From the NCBI RefSeq assembly GCF_009193305.1, contig NZ_WBVS01000010.1, forward strand, positions 1-64,000: a stretch of DNA of 64,000 nucleotides. The letters run 5' to 3'. Below, one piece after another: positions 17,888 through 26,799 of the stretch. Each line of letters opens with the position of its first letter. Position 1 is the stretch's first letter. Under the pieces are notes generated by a model that searched no databases, was not told the origin of the DNA, and saw only the letters and a program-made list of their open reading frames with translations. The position numbers and the translations under genes are program-made. Source of the DNA: Bifidobacterium cebidarum. GTDB lineage: Bacteria; Actinomycetota; Actinomycetes; Actinomycetales; Bifidobacteriaceae.

Positions 17888-20008
17888 ATGATGTCTCAAA
17901 CAGTGACTTGGAACGCCGGCGATGTGACGCTGGTGTTTGATTATGACGATAACGATTTCGTAGCGATGCGATCCGCTCGTATGGGGCAGTCGGAAGCCGT
18001 ATTCGAACAGCGCATTCCGATTGTGGATGTACTGACCGCAGGCACCGGCCATCGCATAGCCTGCAACAAGTTGACGCATACGGTCATTGGATCGGCGCTG
18101 CGGTACCGTGCACATACCGCAACGACTGATGAGCACGGGTGGCATACGCTGACTATCGCACTTACCGATTCCACGCATCATCTTGATGTCGTTGTGCACT
18201 ACCAGGTCGCCGATTCCGCCCCGATGGTGCGCACTTGGGCGGACGTGACCAACAGCGGCCATGAGCAGCCGGTAATCCTCGATTCGGTAACCAGCTGGAC
18301 CAGCGAATTCGGTACGCCGGCCGGGCAACAATCCGATCTGGGCGCATGGCAGCTGCGGGAAAGCCGCTTCGACTGGCTCGCCGAAGGGCGCTGGCACAGC
18401 AATACGGTACGCGATTTGCTGCCAAAATTCAGTCAGGAGATCACCGCGGTCGATTCCCGCCAGGAATACGCGAAGATTTCCACCGGCACATGGTCCACGG
18501 GCATGGCCGCGCCGCTCGGCATATTGGAATCGCAGCGATTGGGTCTGACCTGGCTGTTCCAAATCGAACATAACGGCGCATGGCGTTGGGAAATCCACGA
18601 TGACACCGCGGACGGTGGCGTGGCCCTCTCCGGACCGACCAGCGAGAATCATGGTTGGGAGAAAGTACTGCAGCCGGGCGAGACGTTCACATCGGTTCCC
18701 GCTTCCTTCGCGCTCGCCGGTACATTCGAGGAGGCAGTTGGCGCTCTGACCAAATATCGTCGAGCTTTCCGATTGCCGCACAGGGACAATGCGCGCCCGA
18801 GCGTGGTGTTCAACGACTACATGAACACAATTTACGGTGACCCGACCACGGCAAAGGAACTGCCGCTGATCAAGGCGGCCGCCGAAGTGGGCATCCAAAT
18901 CTTTGTGATTGATTGCGGCTGGTACGACGATACCGGCAATTGGTGGCCTTCGGTGGGCGAGTGGCTGCCCTCGAAGAAGCGCTTCCCGAACGGCATTACC
19001 GAAGTCATAGACGCTATTCGCGCTGAAGGCATGATTCCAGGCATCTGGATCGAGCCGGAAGTCATTGGTGTGCAGAGCCCAATGGCTGACAGGCTGCCGG
19101 ATTCCGCGTTCTTCCAGCGCCATGGGCAGCGCGTGGTGGAACAGGACCGCTACCTGCTCGATCTGCGCGACGATGCCGCCCGCGCGCACCTTGATTCGGT
19201 AGTCGACCGCCTGGTCAACGAATATGGCATTGGCTATTTCAAGTTCGATTACAACGTGTCCCCAGGTGCCGGCACCGATTATCAGGCGGACAGCGACGGC
19301 GATGGCTTGCTCGGCCATAATCGCGCCTACAGTGCTTGGATTGACTCGTTGTACCGGCGCTACCCGGACCTCATCATCGAGAACTGCTCGTCCGGCGGCA
19401 TGCGCGAGGACTTTGCTCAGTTGAGCCGCTTCCAAGTGCAATCCACCTCGGACCAGCAGGATTGGAAGCTCTACCCGGCCATAGCCGCGGCCGCCCCCAT
19501 GATGATGCTGCCCGAACAGGCGGCCAGCTGGGCATATCCGCAATCCGATATGGATGCGGAAACCACCGCGTTCAACATCAACACCACGTTCCTGGGACGC
19601 TTCTTCCTATCCGGCTATTTGAACCGCATGGGCGAGGCGCAGCATACGTTGGTGGAATCCGGCATCACGGCCTACAAGGAGCATGTGCAGCCGGTAATCG
19701 GTGAATCCACGCCGTTCTGGCCACTTGGATTGCCGGAGTGGAATGACGAGATTGTGTCATTGGGCCTCAAGACGGCGCAGGGCAGCGCGTTGGTCACCCT
19801 CTGGGATCGTGGCTCGTCCTGCTCGCACAGCACGCTGCAATTGCCGCAATTCCAGGGGCATGACGTATCCGTGACCCCAGTATTCCCGACCCAAGCGGAC
19901 GGATTCGAGGATTGGGCGACCGTATGGAACGCTACGGATGGCACATTGCTCGTCGATGTGCCGGTCGGCAAATATGCCTCCCGCACGTTCGCGGTAAGCG
20001 CTCGCTGA
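17888..20008 (+). CDS. GH36 family alpha-galactosidase-like glycosidase
   Basis: A 706-residue glycoside hydrolase of family 36. The catalytic barrel spans about residues 320-600 and shows the nucleophile motif KFDYN (Asp454), the CSSGGMRED block and the acid/base region STSDQQDW (Asp522). Family 36 is mostly alpha-galactosidase; some members act on beta-L-arabinopyranosides, so specificity is not settled. No signal peptide is present, so it should act in the cytoplasm on imported oligosaccharides. AGGAG precedes two consecutive ATG codons (17888, 17891); either could be used. Its operator matches that of the ABC operon downstream, and the gene is convergent with the LacI gene 9 bases away. 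Confidence 0.88.
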   Translation: MMSQTVTWNAGDVTLVFDYDDNDFVAMRSARMGQSEAVFEQRIPIVDVLTAGTGHRIACNKLTHTVIGSALRYRAHTATTDEHGWHTLTIALTDSTHHLDVVVHYQVADSAPMVRTWADVTNSGHEQPVILDSVTSWTSEFGTPAGQQSDLGAWQLRESRFDWLAEGRWHSNTVRDLLPKFSQEITAVDSRQEYAKISTGTWSTGMAAPLGILESQRLGLTWLFQIEHNGAWRWEIHDDTADGGVALSGPTSENHGWEKVLQPGETFTSVPASFALAGTFEEAVGALTKYRRAFRLPHRDNARPSVVFNDYMNTIYGDPTTAKELPLIKAAAEVGIQIFVIDCGWYDDTGNWWPSVGEWLPSKKRFPNGITEVIDAIRAEGMIPGIWIEPEVIGVQSPMADRLPDSAFFQRHGQRVVEQDRYLLDLRDDAARAHLDSVVDRLVNEYGIGYFKFDYNVSPGAGTDYQADSDGDGLLGHNRAYSAWIDSLYRRYPDLIIENCSSGGMREDFAQLSRFQVQSTSDQQDWKLYPAIAAAAPMMMLPEQAASWAYPQSDMDAETTAFNINTTFLGRFFLSGYLNRMGEAQHTLVESGITAYKEHVQPVIGESTPFWPLGLPEWNDEIVSLGLKTAQGSALVTLWDRGSSCSHSTLQLPQFQGHDVSVTPVFPTQADGFEDWATVWNATDGTLLVDVPVGKYASRTFAVSAR

Positions 20009-20017
20009 CCGCTTGCC

Positions 20018-21031
20018 TTACCGCTTGGAAACGCTTGATTCGCGGATAATCAGTGAACAATCCATCAAGGTCATACCGCGCTGCGGATGACCTTTGATGG
20101 CTGACAACAGCATGCGCGCGGCCTTACGCCCCATTTCGCGCATGTTGTTGTCGAATGTGGTGATGGGAATACGGCATTCCGTAGCGGTGACGGACCAATT
20201 ATCGTGGCCAATGACCGCCACATCCTCAGGCACCCGAATGCCATGTTCCAAGAATGATTCGATTGCGCCACGGGCCAGCATATCGTTCAAACAGTAGAGG
20301 CCATCCACCTGTTCCCCGGACTCAATGAGCAGGTTGGTGGCCACACGTCCCCATGATTCGTGCCAGTTGCCGTATCGTGTGGGTGCCGAGAATCGCAAGC
20401 CTGCCGCAGCCATCGCCTGTTCGGCGCCGTTGACACGATCTTTTGTCGCCGCATAATATTCAGGTCCGGCCAGTATGGCGATATGCGTGCGGCCTTGGCC
20501 AAGTAAATGATTGATGGCGGCCTGCCCGGCCTGCACATTATCCACGGTGATTGAGCTGTCATTGGGATTTGTGGAAGGCGCATATACATACACGATGGGA
20601 ATGCCCAATGCCGTATTGGGCTTAATCGGTGGGCGGGCATCGGTTTCTCCGCCGAGAATCAGCAAACCGTCGACGCCACGTGCGGCCATTTGATCGATAT
20701 GGTCTCGCTCGATTTGCGGGTCGCCGCGTGAATTCGTCAGCAATACCGCGTGATTCGCCACCCCGAGCGTATCTTCCGCTCCGGCAAGGGCCGGCATGGA
20801 GAAACGACCCTCCAGATCGGCGGATACCAGACCGATAAGTCCTGATTGTTGGTGCGCGGTTCGTTTTTCCGCAGCTGTTCTCTGCTTATAGCCCAGCTCT
20901 TGGGCGGTGGTCTGCACTAATCGTCTGGTGTGGGCTGAAATATGCCCGGTGCCATTGAGCGCTTTCGAGGCCGAAGCCAGAGAAACGTGGGCGGCATCGG
21001 CCACATCTTGCAAAGTAACACGGGTTGTCAC
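20018..21031 (-). CDS. LacI-family repressor of the GH36-ABC-GH127-GH39 locus
   Basis: A 337-residue LacI/GalR regulator with the N-terminal helix-turn-helix VTLQDVADAAHVSLASASKALNG (about residues 5-27) and a sugar-binding domain (GLIGLVSADLEGRF, IGHDNWSVTATECRIPITT). It lies between GH36 and the ABC operon and is divergent from the latter. The palindrome TAGGAAAACTTTCCTA sits just before its own start codon and is repeated before GH36, which makes it the likely site of this protein. The inducer should be a product of the GH39/GH127/GH36 pathway. Confidence 0.9.
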   Translation of the reverse strand: MTTRVTLQDVADAAHVSLASASKALNGTGHISAHTRRLVQTTAQELGYKQRTAAEKRTAHQQSGLIGLVSADLEGRFSMPALAGAEDTLGVANHAVLLTNSRGDPQIERDHIDQMAARGVDGLLILGGETDARPPIKPNTALGIPIVYVYAPSTNPNDSSITVDNVQAGQAAINHLLGQGRTHIAILAGPEYYAATKDRVNGAEQAMAAAGLRFSAPTRYGNWHESWGRVATNLLIESGEQVDGLYCLNDMLARGAIESFLEHGIRVPEDVAVIGHDNWSVTATECRIPITTFDNNMREMGRKAARMLLSAIKGHPQRGMTLMDCSLIIRESSVSKR

Positions 21032-21041
21032 GCGGCCATTG

Positions 21042-21057
21042 TAGGAAAACTTTCCTA
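21042..21057. promoter_or_regulatory. operator of the GH36-GH39 locus, site 2
   Basis: TAGGAAAACTTTCCTA has perfect 7-base arms around AC and lies in the lacI/ABC divergent promoter region, 10 bases before the lacI start. It shares the AGGAAA-N2-TTTCCT core with site 1 at 17772. Confidence 0.8.
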
Positions 21058-21181
21058 ACCGTGCAAATCAGGTCAAATCCAAAAACCGCATTTTTATGCT
21101 GAAGGTACTTGCTTTCCAAACCCTCAACGCAGAGTGAAACTCAAGGTCGAGAGAGCGGGCCGAACACAGAAAGGAAACATC

Positions 21182-22444
21182 ATGAACGTTCGTTTGCGCA
21201 ATGGTGCCAAGAAGATCGTGGCCGCGGTGGCCGCAATCGCCTCCCTTGGTGCAATGGCGGCATGCGGTAGCAGCACGGCTTCTCAGTCGGACGACAATAC
21301 CCTGACCTTCTCCTACTGGGACACCTTCCCGGTGCTTTCGGAGTTCAAGAAGGACAATCCGGACATCCAGCTCAAGGAAGTCAAGGTCCCTGGCGACTCC
21401 TACAACACCAAGATCAACCAGATGATCCTTGGCAACAACGCCCCTGATGTGATGCTGCTGCAGGAAGCCGATTACGTGCGCTACGCCAAGAACGGCGTGA
21501 TTGACAAGCTGGATGACAAGCTGGCCGATATGGGCGTCAAGACCGATGACTTCCTGCCTGCCATCAAGGGCATCGCCGATGACGTAGACGGTTACTACGG
21601 CCTCTCCCAAGGTATGGCCACCGAGATCATGTACTACAACAAGGATATGTTCGATGCCGCTGGCGTGGCTTACCCGACTTCCGATTGGACGTGGGATGAT
21701 TACGCGGCCGCAGCGCAAAAGCTCACGAAGACCGAAGGCGGCCAGACCACGCAGTGGGGTTCTGACGCGCCGAGCTTCAACGGCGTGTGGTATTCGCTGG
21801 CAGGCCAGGGCGGTGACGCTGTGGTCAAGGACGGAAAACTTTCCTTGGGCAAGGGTCTGAAGGCCGCTCTTGAGTACCAGAACAAGATGACCAATGAACT
21901 CAAGGTGCAGCCGGCTCCTTCCTCCGGATCCAAGGTCTCCGACCTGTTCGCCGCAGGACAGGCCGCCATGACCCTCGGCGGCAGCTGGCTAATCGCCAAC
22001 ACCTACAAGGATGTCGACTTCAACTGGGATATTGCCCCGATGCCGGCCGCTCCGAATGGCCAGGACTACGACTCCCTGCACACCTCCTTCTTCGCCATTT
22101 CCTCTTCTTCCAAGCACAAGACCGCTGCCTACAAGTTCCTCAAGTGGATGATGAGCGAGAAGGGCCAGGTCGCCCTCGAGAAGGCCAACGCCAACATTTC
22201 CCCGTTCAAGTCTGTTGGCGACAAGGGTGACTACCAGATCCAGGGCAAGCATGGCCCGAGCAACTGGGATGCCTTCACCGAAGCCGCCGAGCAGGGCAAG
22301 TTCGGCTACACCACGGTGGCCTCCACCCCGACCTTCGACCTGTACAACCAGATCAACGCCTACATCCTCGGCCAGACCTCTGAGAACGATGTGCTCAAGA
22401 CCGCTGTGGACAAGGCCAATAAGGACATCGAATCCGCCCAGTGA
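21182..22444 (+). CDS. oligosaccharide ABC transporter substrate-binding lipoprotein
   Basis: A 420-residue family-1 solute-binding protein. Signal peptide and lipobox (GAMAAC, Cys at about residue 30) anchor it to the outer face of the membrane. It should bind the oligosaccharide released by the surface GH39 enzyme encoded in the same operon. The ATG at 21182 follows AAAGG at the right distance and gives a normal signal peptide; the frame is open 16 codons further upstream. Inside the gene, at 21833-21844, is a copy of the operator core made with codons (GGA AAA CTT) that are rare in the neighbouring genes. Confidence 0.92.
   Translation: MNVRLRNGAKKIVAAVAAIASLGAMAACGSSTASQSDDNTLTFSYWDTFPVLSEFKKDNPDIQLKEVKVPGDSYNTKINQMILGNNAPDVMLLQEADYVRYAKNGVIDKLDDKLADMGVKTDDFLPAIKGIADDVDGYYGLSQGMATEIMYYNKDMFDAAGVAYPTSDWTWDDYAAAAQKLTKTEGGQTTQWGSDAPSFNGVWYSLAGQGGDAVVKDGKLSLGKGLKAALEYQNKMTNELKVQPAPSSGSKVSDLFAAGQAAMTLGGSWLIANTYKDVDFNWDIAPMPAAPNGQDYDSLHTSFFAISSSSKHKTAAYKFLKWMMSEKGQVALEKANANISPFKSVGDKGDYQIQGKHGPSNWDAFTEAAEQGKFGYTTVASTPTFDLYNQINAYILGQTSENDVLKTAVDKANKDIESAQ
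21833..21844. promoter_or_regulatory. operator core inside the binding-protein gene, site 3
   Basis: GGAAAACTTTCC repeats the core of site 2 exactly, about 650 bases inside the coding sequence. Internal auxiliary operators are known for LacI itself; here the role is inference. Confidence 0.4.
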
Positions 22445-22575
22445 TTGGGGTGTGATTCGAGCCTGATCTGAATATCTGAACAAACCTATACGGGCGGTGC
22501 GTGAAACGCGCCTGAAGCCAGGGCGCACTGCCCGCGTTGCTCCTCGCTTCTTTCTTCTTCTTCCTCCTTCTCCTA

Positions 22576-22615
22576 CCTGTGCCGCCAGCCGATCAAGGTC
22601 GGCGGGCGGCACAGG
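22576..22615 (+). terminator. stem-loop between binding-protein and permease genes
   Basis: CCTGTGCCGCC (22576-22586) pairs perfectly with 22605-22615, with extra pairing inside (CCGA/TCGG). It lies in the 289-base gap after the binding-protein gene and has no U-tract. Such hairpins commonly stabilise the binding-protein message or attenuate read-through into permease genes. No other gene is visible in the gap. Confidence 0.5.
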
Positions 22616-22733
22616 GTTTACTGACTGTTCTGATTACCATGCGGCTTCCGCCGGAAGTCCGCACTCCACACCACCAAGTTCCTTACACGCTGCGTCATCA
22701 ATCCCCAGCGTCTATCGGAAAGGAAAATGCACC

Positions 22734-23651
22734 ATGTCTACCGCTGCTGTGTCCGCATCGCGCAAGGATGCGAAGAAGCCCAAGCGGCGTTCGGATGCCG
22801 CTGCGGGTTGGGGCTTCCTGAGCCCTTGGATCATCGGTTTCCTGCTGTTCAGCGGCTTCCCGATTCTTTTTAGCTTCTACCTGAGCCTCACCAAATGGAA
22901 TCTGCTGGGTAAGCCGCAATTTGTAGGGCTGCAGAACTACGTCGACCTGATGTCCGGTGATTCCGAGCTGGGCAAGACCTTGCTGGTCACGTTCGTGTTC
23001 ACGATCATCAATGTGGGTGTTTCCATCCTGTTTTCCCTGATTCTTGCCATGCTGCTCAACAGCAAGGTTCGTTTCAAAGGGCTGTTCCAGTTCTTCTACT
23101 ACGTGCCCACCATCATGCCGTCCGTGGTTATGGCCGGCTGCATGACGCTGATGTTCAATCCGCAGCTCGGCATCGTCAACTATGTGCTGAAGCTTATCGG
23201 CGTCACCAATCCGCCGAACTGGACCGGCAGCAATTCTTTGGTGTGGGTGGTTGTCGCCTATGCCTCCGTGTTCACCTTCGCCACCGGCCAGCAGATGCTC
23301 GTCTTCTCTGCAGCCCTGAAGGATGTGCCCACCGAACTGTATGAGGCCGCCTCCTTGGACGGTGCCAACGGATGGCAGAAGTTCTGCCACGTGACCATTC
23401 CAGGCATCGCTCCGATGATGCTGTTCAACGTGGTCAGCTGCACCGTGAACTCCTTCAACGGCGCATTCACCCTGCTCTACCCATTGACCGGCGGCGGCCC
23501 GGGCGACGCCACCAAGGTGCTTGGTCTGCTCATTTACGACAAGGCATTCAAGAGCTTCAACATGGGCCAGGCTTCCGCACTCGCCGTAGTGCTGTTCATC
23601 ATCGTGGCCATCATCGGCGCCCTGCAATTCAAGCTCATGGACCGCAAGTGA
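22734..23651 (+). CDS. oligosaccharide ABC transporter permease (MalF-type)
   Basis: A 305-residue permease with a basic N-terminal tail (KDAKKPKRRSD) and six predicted helices. The EAA loop (DVPTELYEAASLDGANGWQKF) is at about residues 202-222. It forms the channel with the next gene product. The chosen ATG follows GGAAAGGA (22717-22724); the frame is open further upstream but that part has no features. Transcription continues from the lipoprotein gene across the stem-loop at 22576. Confidence 0.92.
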   Translation: MSTAAVSASRKDAKKPKRRSDAAAGWGFLSPWIIGFLLFSGFPILFSFYLSLTKWNLLGKPQFVGLQNYVDLMSGDSELGKTLLVTFVFTIINVGVSILFSLILAMLLNSKVRFKGLFQFFYYVPTIMPSVVMAGCMTLMFNPQLGIVNYVLKLIGVTNPPNWTGSNSLVWVVVAYASVFTFATGQQMLVFSAALKDVPTELYEAASLDGANGWQKFCHVTIPGIAPMMLFNVVSCTVNSFNGAFTLLYPLTGGGPGDATKVLGLLIYDKAFKSFNMGQASALAVVLFIIVAIIGALQFKLMDRK

Positions 23652-23683
23652 TTCCACGCTGGTAAAGACGAAAAGAGACAATC

Positions 23684-24526
23684 ATGTTTAAAGCTCCTAA
23701 GTGGTTCACCGTACTGCAGTACGTGGTGATGATCATCGTCGCACTGTTCATGTTCTTCCCGATCTACTGGATCTTCTGCAACTCGCTGAAGACCCTGACC
23801 GGCATCTCCGCATTCCCGCCGCAGTTGTTCCCCAGCAATCCGCAATGGAGCAACTACGCTACGGTGCTGAGCAACCCATCCACGCTGCTGTATCTGCGTA
23901 ACACATTGATTCTGTGCATCGGCAACACAATCGGTACCCTGCTCTCCAGCTCCATCGTGGCCTACCCGCTGGCCCGTATGCACTTCAAGGGCCGCAGCGT
24001 GATCTTCGCCATCATCATCGCCACGATGATGGTGCCGACCGCCACCCTGGTGATTCCGCAGTACCTGCTGTTCCGCGCCTTCGGCATGCTGGACTCCTTC
24101 TGGCCGCTGATTCTGCCGGCCTTCTTCGCCCAGCCGTACAACGTGTTCCTGTTCCGCCAGTTCTTCGTATCCATCCCGGAATCCATCGATGAGGCCGCCA
24201 TGTTGGACGGCTGCAACCGTTGGCAGGCCTTCTGGAGGGTCATCGTGCCGCTCGGCAAGCCGATCTTTATCACGGTTGGCATCATGTCCGCCAGCTTCTG
24301 GTGGAACGAACTGTTCACTCCGCTGATCTTTATCGACTCCGATAATCTGAAGCCTTTGACCGTGGGTGCGCTGACTTCCTTCCAGCTCGCCGGCGGCGGC
24401 AACCAGACCAACTGGCCTCTGCAGATGGCTTTCTCCATGCTGATGATTATTCCTCCGGCAATCTTGTACATCTTCTGCTCGAAGTACATCACCGAAGGCA
24501 TCAAGACCAGCGGTATGAAGGATTGA
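23684..24526 (+). CDS. oligosaccharide ABC transporter permease (MalG-type)
   Basis: A 280-residue permease with six predicted membrane helices and the EAA motif (SIPESIDEAAMLDGCNRWQ, about residues 164-182). It starts 32 bases after the first permease stop, and GH127 follows 34 bases after its own stop, so import and intracellular hydrolysis are on one transcript. The operon has no ATPase gene, as in the first sugar cluster of this window. Confidence 0.92.
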   Translation: MFKAPKWFTVLQYVVMIIVALFMFFPIYWIFCNSLKTLTGISAFPPQLFPSNPQWSNYATVLSNPSTLLYLRNTLILCIGNTIGTLLSSSIVAYPLARMHFKGRSVIFAIIIATMMVPTATLVIPQYLLFRAFGMLDSFWPLILPAFFAQPYNVFLFRQFFVSIPESIDEAAMLDGCNRWQAFWRVIVPLGKPIFITVGIMSASFWWNELFTPLIFIDSDNLKPLTVGALTSFQLAGGGNQTNWPLQMAFSMLMIIPPAILYIFCSKYITEGIKTSGMKD

Positions 24527-24560
24527 TATTCCGCTAGATGCGGGAAGGAAGGAATGACTT

Positions 24561-26582
24561 ATGACTGGCAAAGCATCGAAGTCTGCGCATATTGCGGGCA
24601 CTCGCAAGCCGGCCGAACCTCAGGTATCCATCACCTCGAAATTCTGGGGGCGCTACCGCTCGATGACGGTGAACAATGCCCTGCCGTATCAGTGGCGCGC
24701 ATTGAACGATGAGGTGCCTGTTGACGTGCCGGATGGCACAGCCTGGGGCGAGAATGGCAGCCAATTCAGCCATTCGATGCGTAACCTGCGCATTGCGGCA
24801 GGGCGAGAGCCGGGCTCATTCAGTGGGCAACCGTTCCAAGACACGGATGTGTCCAAATGGTTGGAAGCGGCCAGCTATGCCTTGGGCTTCGCCGGAGAGA
24901 ATCCGGATATCAACATTGACGAACTCGAACAACAGGTCAATGAGGTAGTCGATTTGTTCGCTGATGCTCAAGACAAGGACGGCTATATCGACACCAAATT
25001 CGAGATCGATCTGCCGGCTGATCAACGATTCCGCGGACTGCGTTGGAGTCACGAACTCTATACGATGGGCCACCTCATTGAAGCGGCCGTGGCCAACTGG
25101 GAATCCACTGGCAGTACCAAGGCGTTGAACGTGGCGCGACGCGCGGCGTCATGCATCGATCAGCATTTCGGCGATGGCGAAGGCAAAGTGCATGGACCGG
25201 ACGGCCATCCTGAAATCGAGCTCGCACTGGCCCGCCTGTATAAGGCGACCGGCGAACGTCGTTGGCTTGACCTGGCTGCATGGTTTATTCGCGTGCGCGG
25301 CATGGATCCGGAATTCTTCGACGAGCAGGATCATGCCGGCGGGCCACAGTTCTACAAAGACCTGCATATGCCGCTGAGCTACTTCATTATGCAGAAGCCG
25401 GTGCTGGACCTCGACAAAGCCGAGGGACACGCGGTTCGGCTGCTCTACATGGCCACGGCCATCGCGGAAGTCGGGCAGCTGCTCGATGATGCGCGTATGC
25501 TGGCCGCAGCCGAGCGGTTGTGGACGAACATCGTGCGTCATCGCATGTATGTGACCGGCAATGTCGGCTCCTGCCAGATCGGTGAATCGTTCAGCTATGA
25601 CGACGATCTTCCCAATGATCTTGGCTATGGTGAAACTTGTGCTTCGGTGGCCATGCTGTTCTTCGGCAAAGCGCTGATGGAGACTCATCCGACTGGTGCC
25701 GTGGCCGATGTGATGGAGCTGGAATTATTCAACGGCATGCTTGCCGGTATTCAGCTTGATGGTACGCGGTACTTCTACGTGAATCCGTTGGAGGCTGATC
25801 CGGCCGCGTCCAACGGCAACCCCACCAAAGCGCACGTGCTGACTCGCCGCGCAGGTTGGTTCGACTGCGCCTGTTGCCCGGCGAACATCGTGCGACTGAT
25901 TGCATCGCTGGATCGCTACCTGTATACCGTCAAGGGCAATACCATCTATGCACATCAGTACATTGCCAACAAAACTGATTTCGGCAATGGTTTGGTGATT
26001 GAACAGTCGCAGCCAGGCGAGGGATACCCGTGGAGCGGCGACATTGAATTCCAGATCTCCAATCCTGAAGGACTGCAGCGCAGCCTTGCCGTGCGCATCC
26101 CTGCATGGAGCGCCAAGTGGACGCTGGATATTGACGGACGCCGCACATATGTGCAACCGCGTGATGGGTTTATTGCTATTGATGTTTCCAAGCCGGAAAC
26201 GCACATCAAGCTGGTGCTCGACATGTCGGTACGGTGTTTGCGCGCTTCGCTGAATGTCAAGGCGGATGCCGGCAAACTCGCTGTCGCTCGCGGGCCGATC
26301 GTCTACTGCATGGAAGAAGTGGACAATCCACATGATTTGTGGACATACAGCATGCCGGTGAATGCGCAGGTGAGCGAACACTACGATGCCAAATTGCTGG
26401 ATGGTGTCGAGGTGTTGAAATTCGGCGGTGTGCGCGATGTACAGGAGAACACAGGCCTGTATATAGCCGTGGATAAGCCTGTTGAGCGCCGTGCCGCGGA
26501 ACTCACGATGATCCCGTATTACGCCTGGTGCAACCGCACTGAAGGCCAAATGCAGGTCTGGGTGCGCGAAACCGTGCGCTGA
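24561..26582 (+). CDS. GH127 family beta-L-arabinofuranosidase-like enzyme
   Basis: A 673-residue enzyme that resembles B. longum HypBA1 (GH127) from its first strand (ITSKFWGRYR) to the end. The zinc/cysteine catalytic site of that family is intact: GESF (Glu342), GETC (Glu358, Cys360) and CACCPAN (Cys436, Cys438, Cys439), where the residue matching HypBA1 Cys417 is the nucleophile. It should remove beta-L-arabinofuranose from small oligosaccharides in the cytoplasm, as no signal peptide is present. Unlike the known hyp cluster, GH121 is not next to it; its partners are GH36 and GH39, so its substrate may differ. AAGGAAGGA lies seven bases before the ATG. Confidence 0.9.
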   Translation: MTGKASKSAHIAGTRKPAEPQVSITSKFWGRYRSMTVNNALPYQWRALNDEVPVDVPDGTAWGENGSQFSHSMRNLRIAAGREPGSFSGQPFQDTDVSKWLEAASYALGFAGENPDINIDELEQQVNEVVDLFADAQDKDGYIDTKFEIDLPADQRFRGLRWSHELYTMGHLIEAAVANWESTGSTKALNVARRAASCIDQHFGDGEGKVHGPDGHPEIELALARLYKATGERRWLDLAAWFIRVRGMDPEFFDEQDHAGGPQFYKDLHMPLSYFIMQKPVLDLDKAEGHAVRLLYMATAIAEVGQLLDDARMLAAAERLWTNIVRHRMYVTGNVGSCQIGESFSYDDDLPNDLGYGETCASVAMLFFGKALMETHPTGAVADVMELELFNGMLAGIQLDGTRYFYVNPLEADPAASNGNPTKAHVLTRRAGWFDCACCPANIVRLIASLDRYLYTVKGNTIYAHQYIANKTDFGNGLVIEQSQPGEGYPWSGDIEFQISNPEGLQRSLAVRIPAWSAKWTLDIDGRRTYVQPRDGFIAIDVSKPETHIKLVLDMSVRCLRASLNVKADAGKLAVARGPIVYCMEEVDNPHDLWTYSMPVNAQVSEHYDAKLLDGVEVLKFGGVRDVQENTGLYIAVDKPVERRAAELTMIPYYAWCNRTEGQMQVWVRETVR

Positions 26583-26625
26583 CGTGCCCGGAATGTTCCG
26601 GTTCGCCGAATAAAAAAAGGACACT

Positions 26626-26759
26626 CCTTCGCAGCAGGCTTGAATGAAGGCTCGCATGCTGCGAAGGCGTCCCGTCTCCTGATGGTAGTGAAGACGGGAA
26701 ACAACAGCATATGTGTCGGCAAGGGAGCCGGCTTAGCGGCTTTGCTGACTTGCTCCCTT
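26626..26759 (+). promoter_or_regulatory. structured leader of the GH39 gene (two hairpins)
   Basis: CCTTCGCAGCA (26626-26636) pairs with 26657-26667, and AAGGGAGC (about 26721-26728) pairs with 26752-26759. The second stem ends about 30 bases before the ribosome binding site. The first, preceded by A-rich sequence but without a strong U-run after it, could partly end the upstream transcript. Confidence 0.5.
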
Positions 26760-26799
26760 CAGTTGATGGCATATGCATTCATCAACCAGAAGGAGAATA

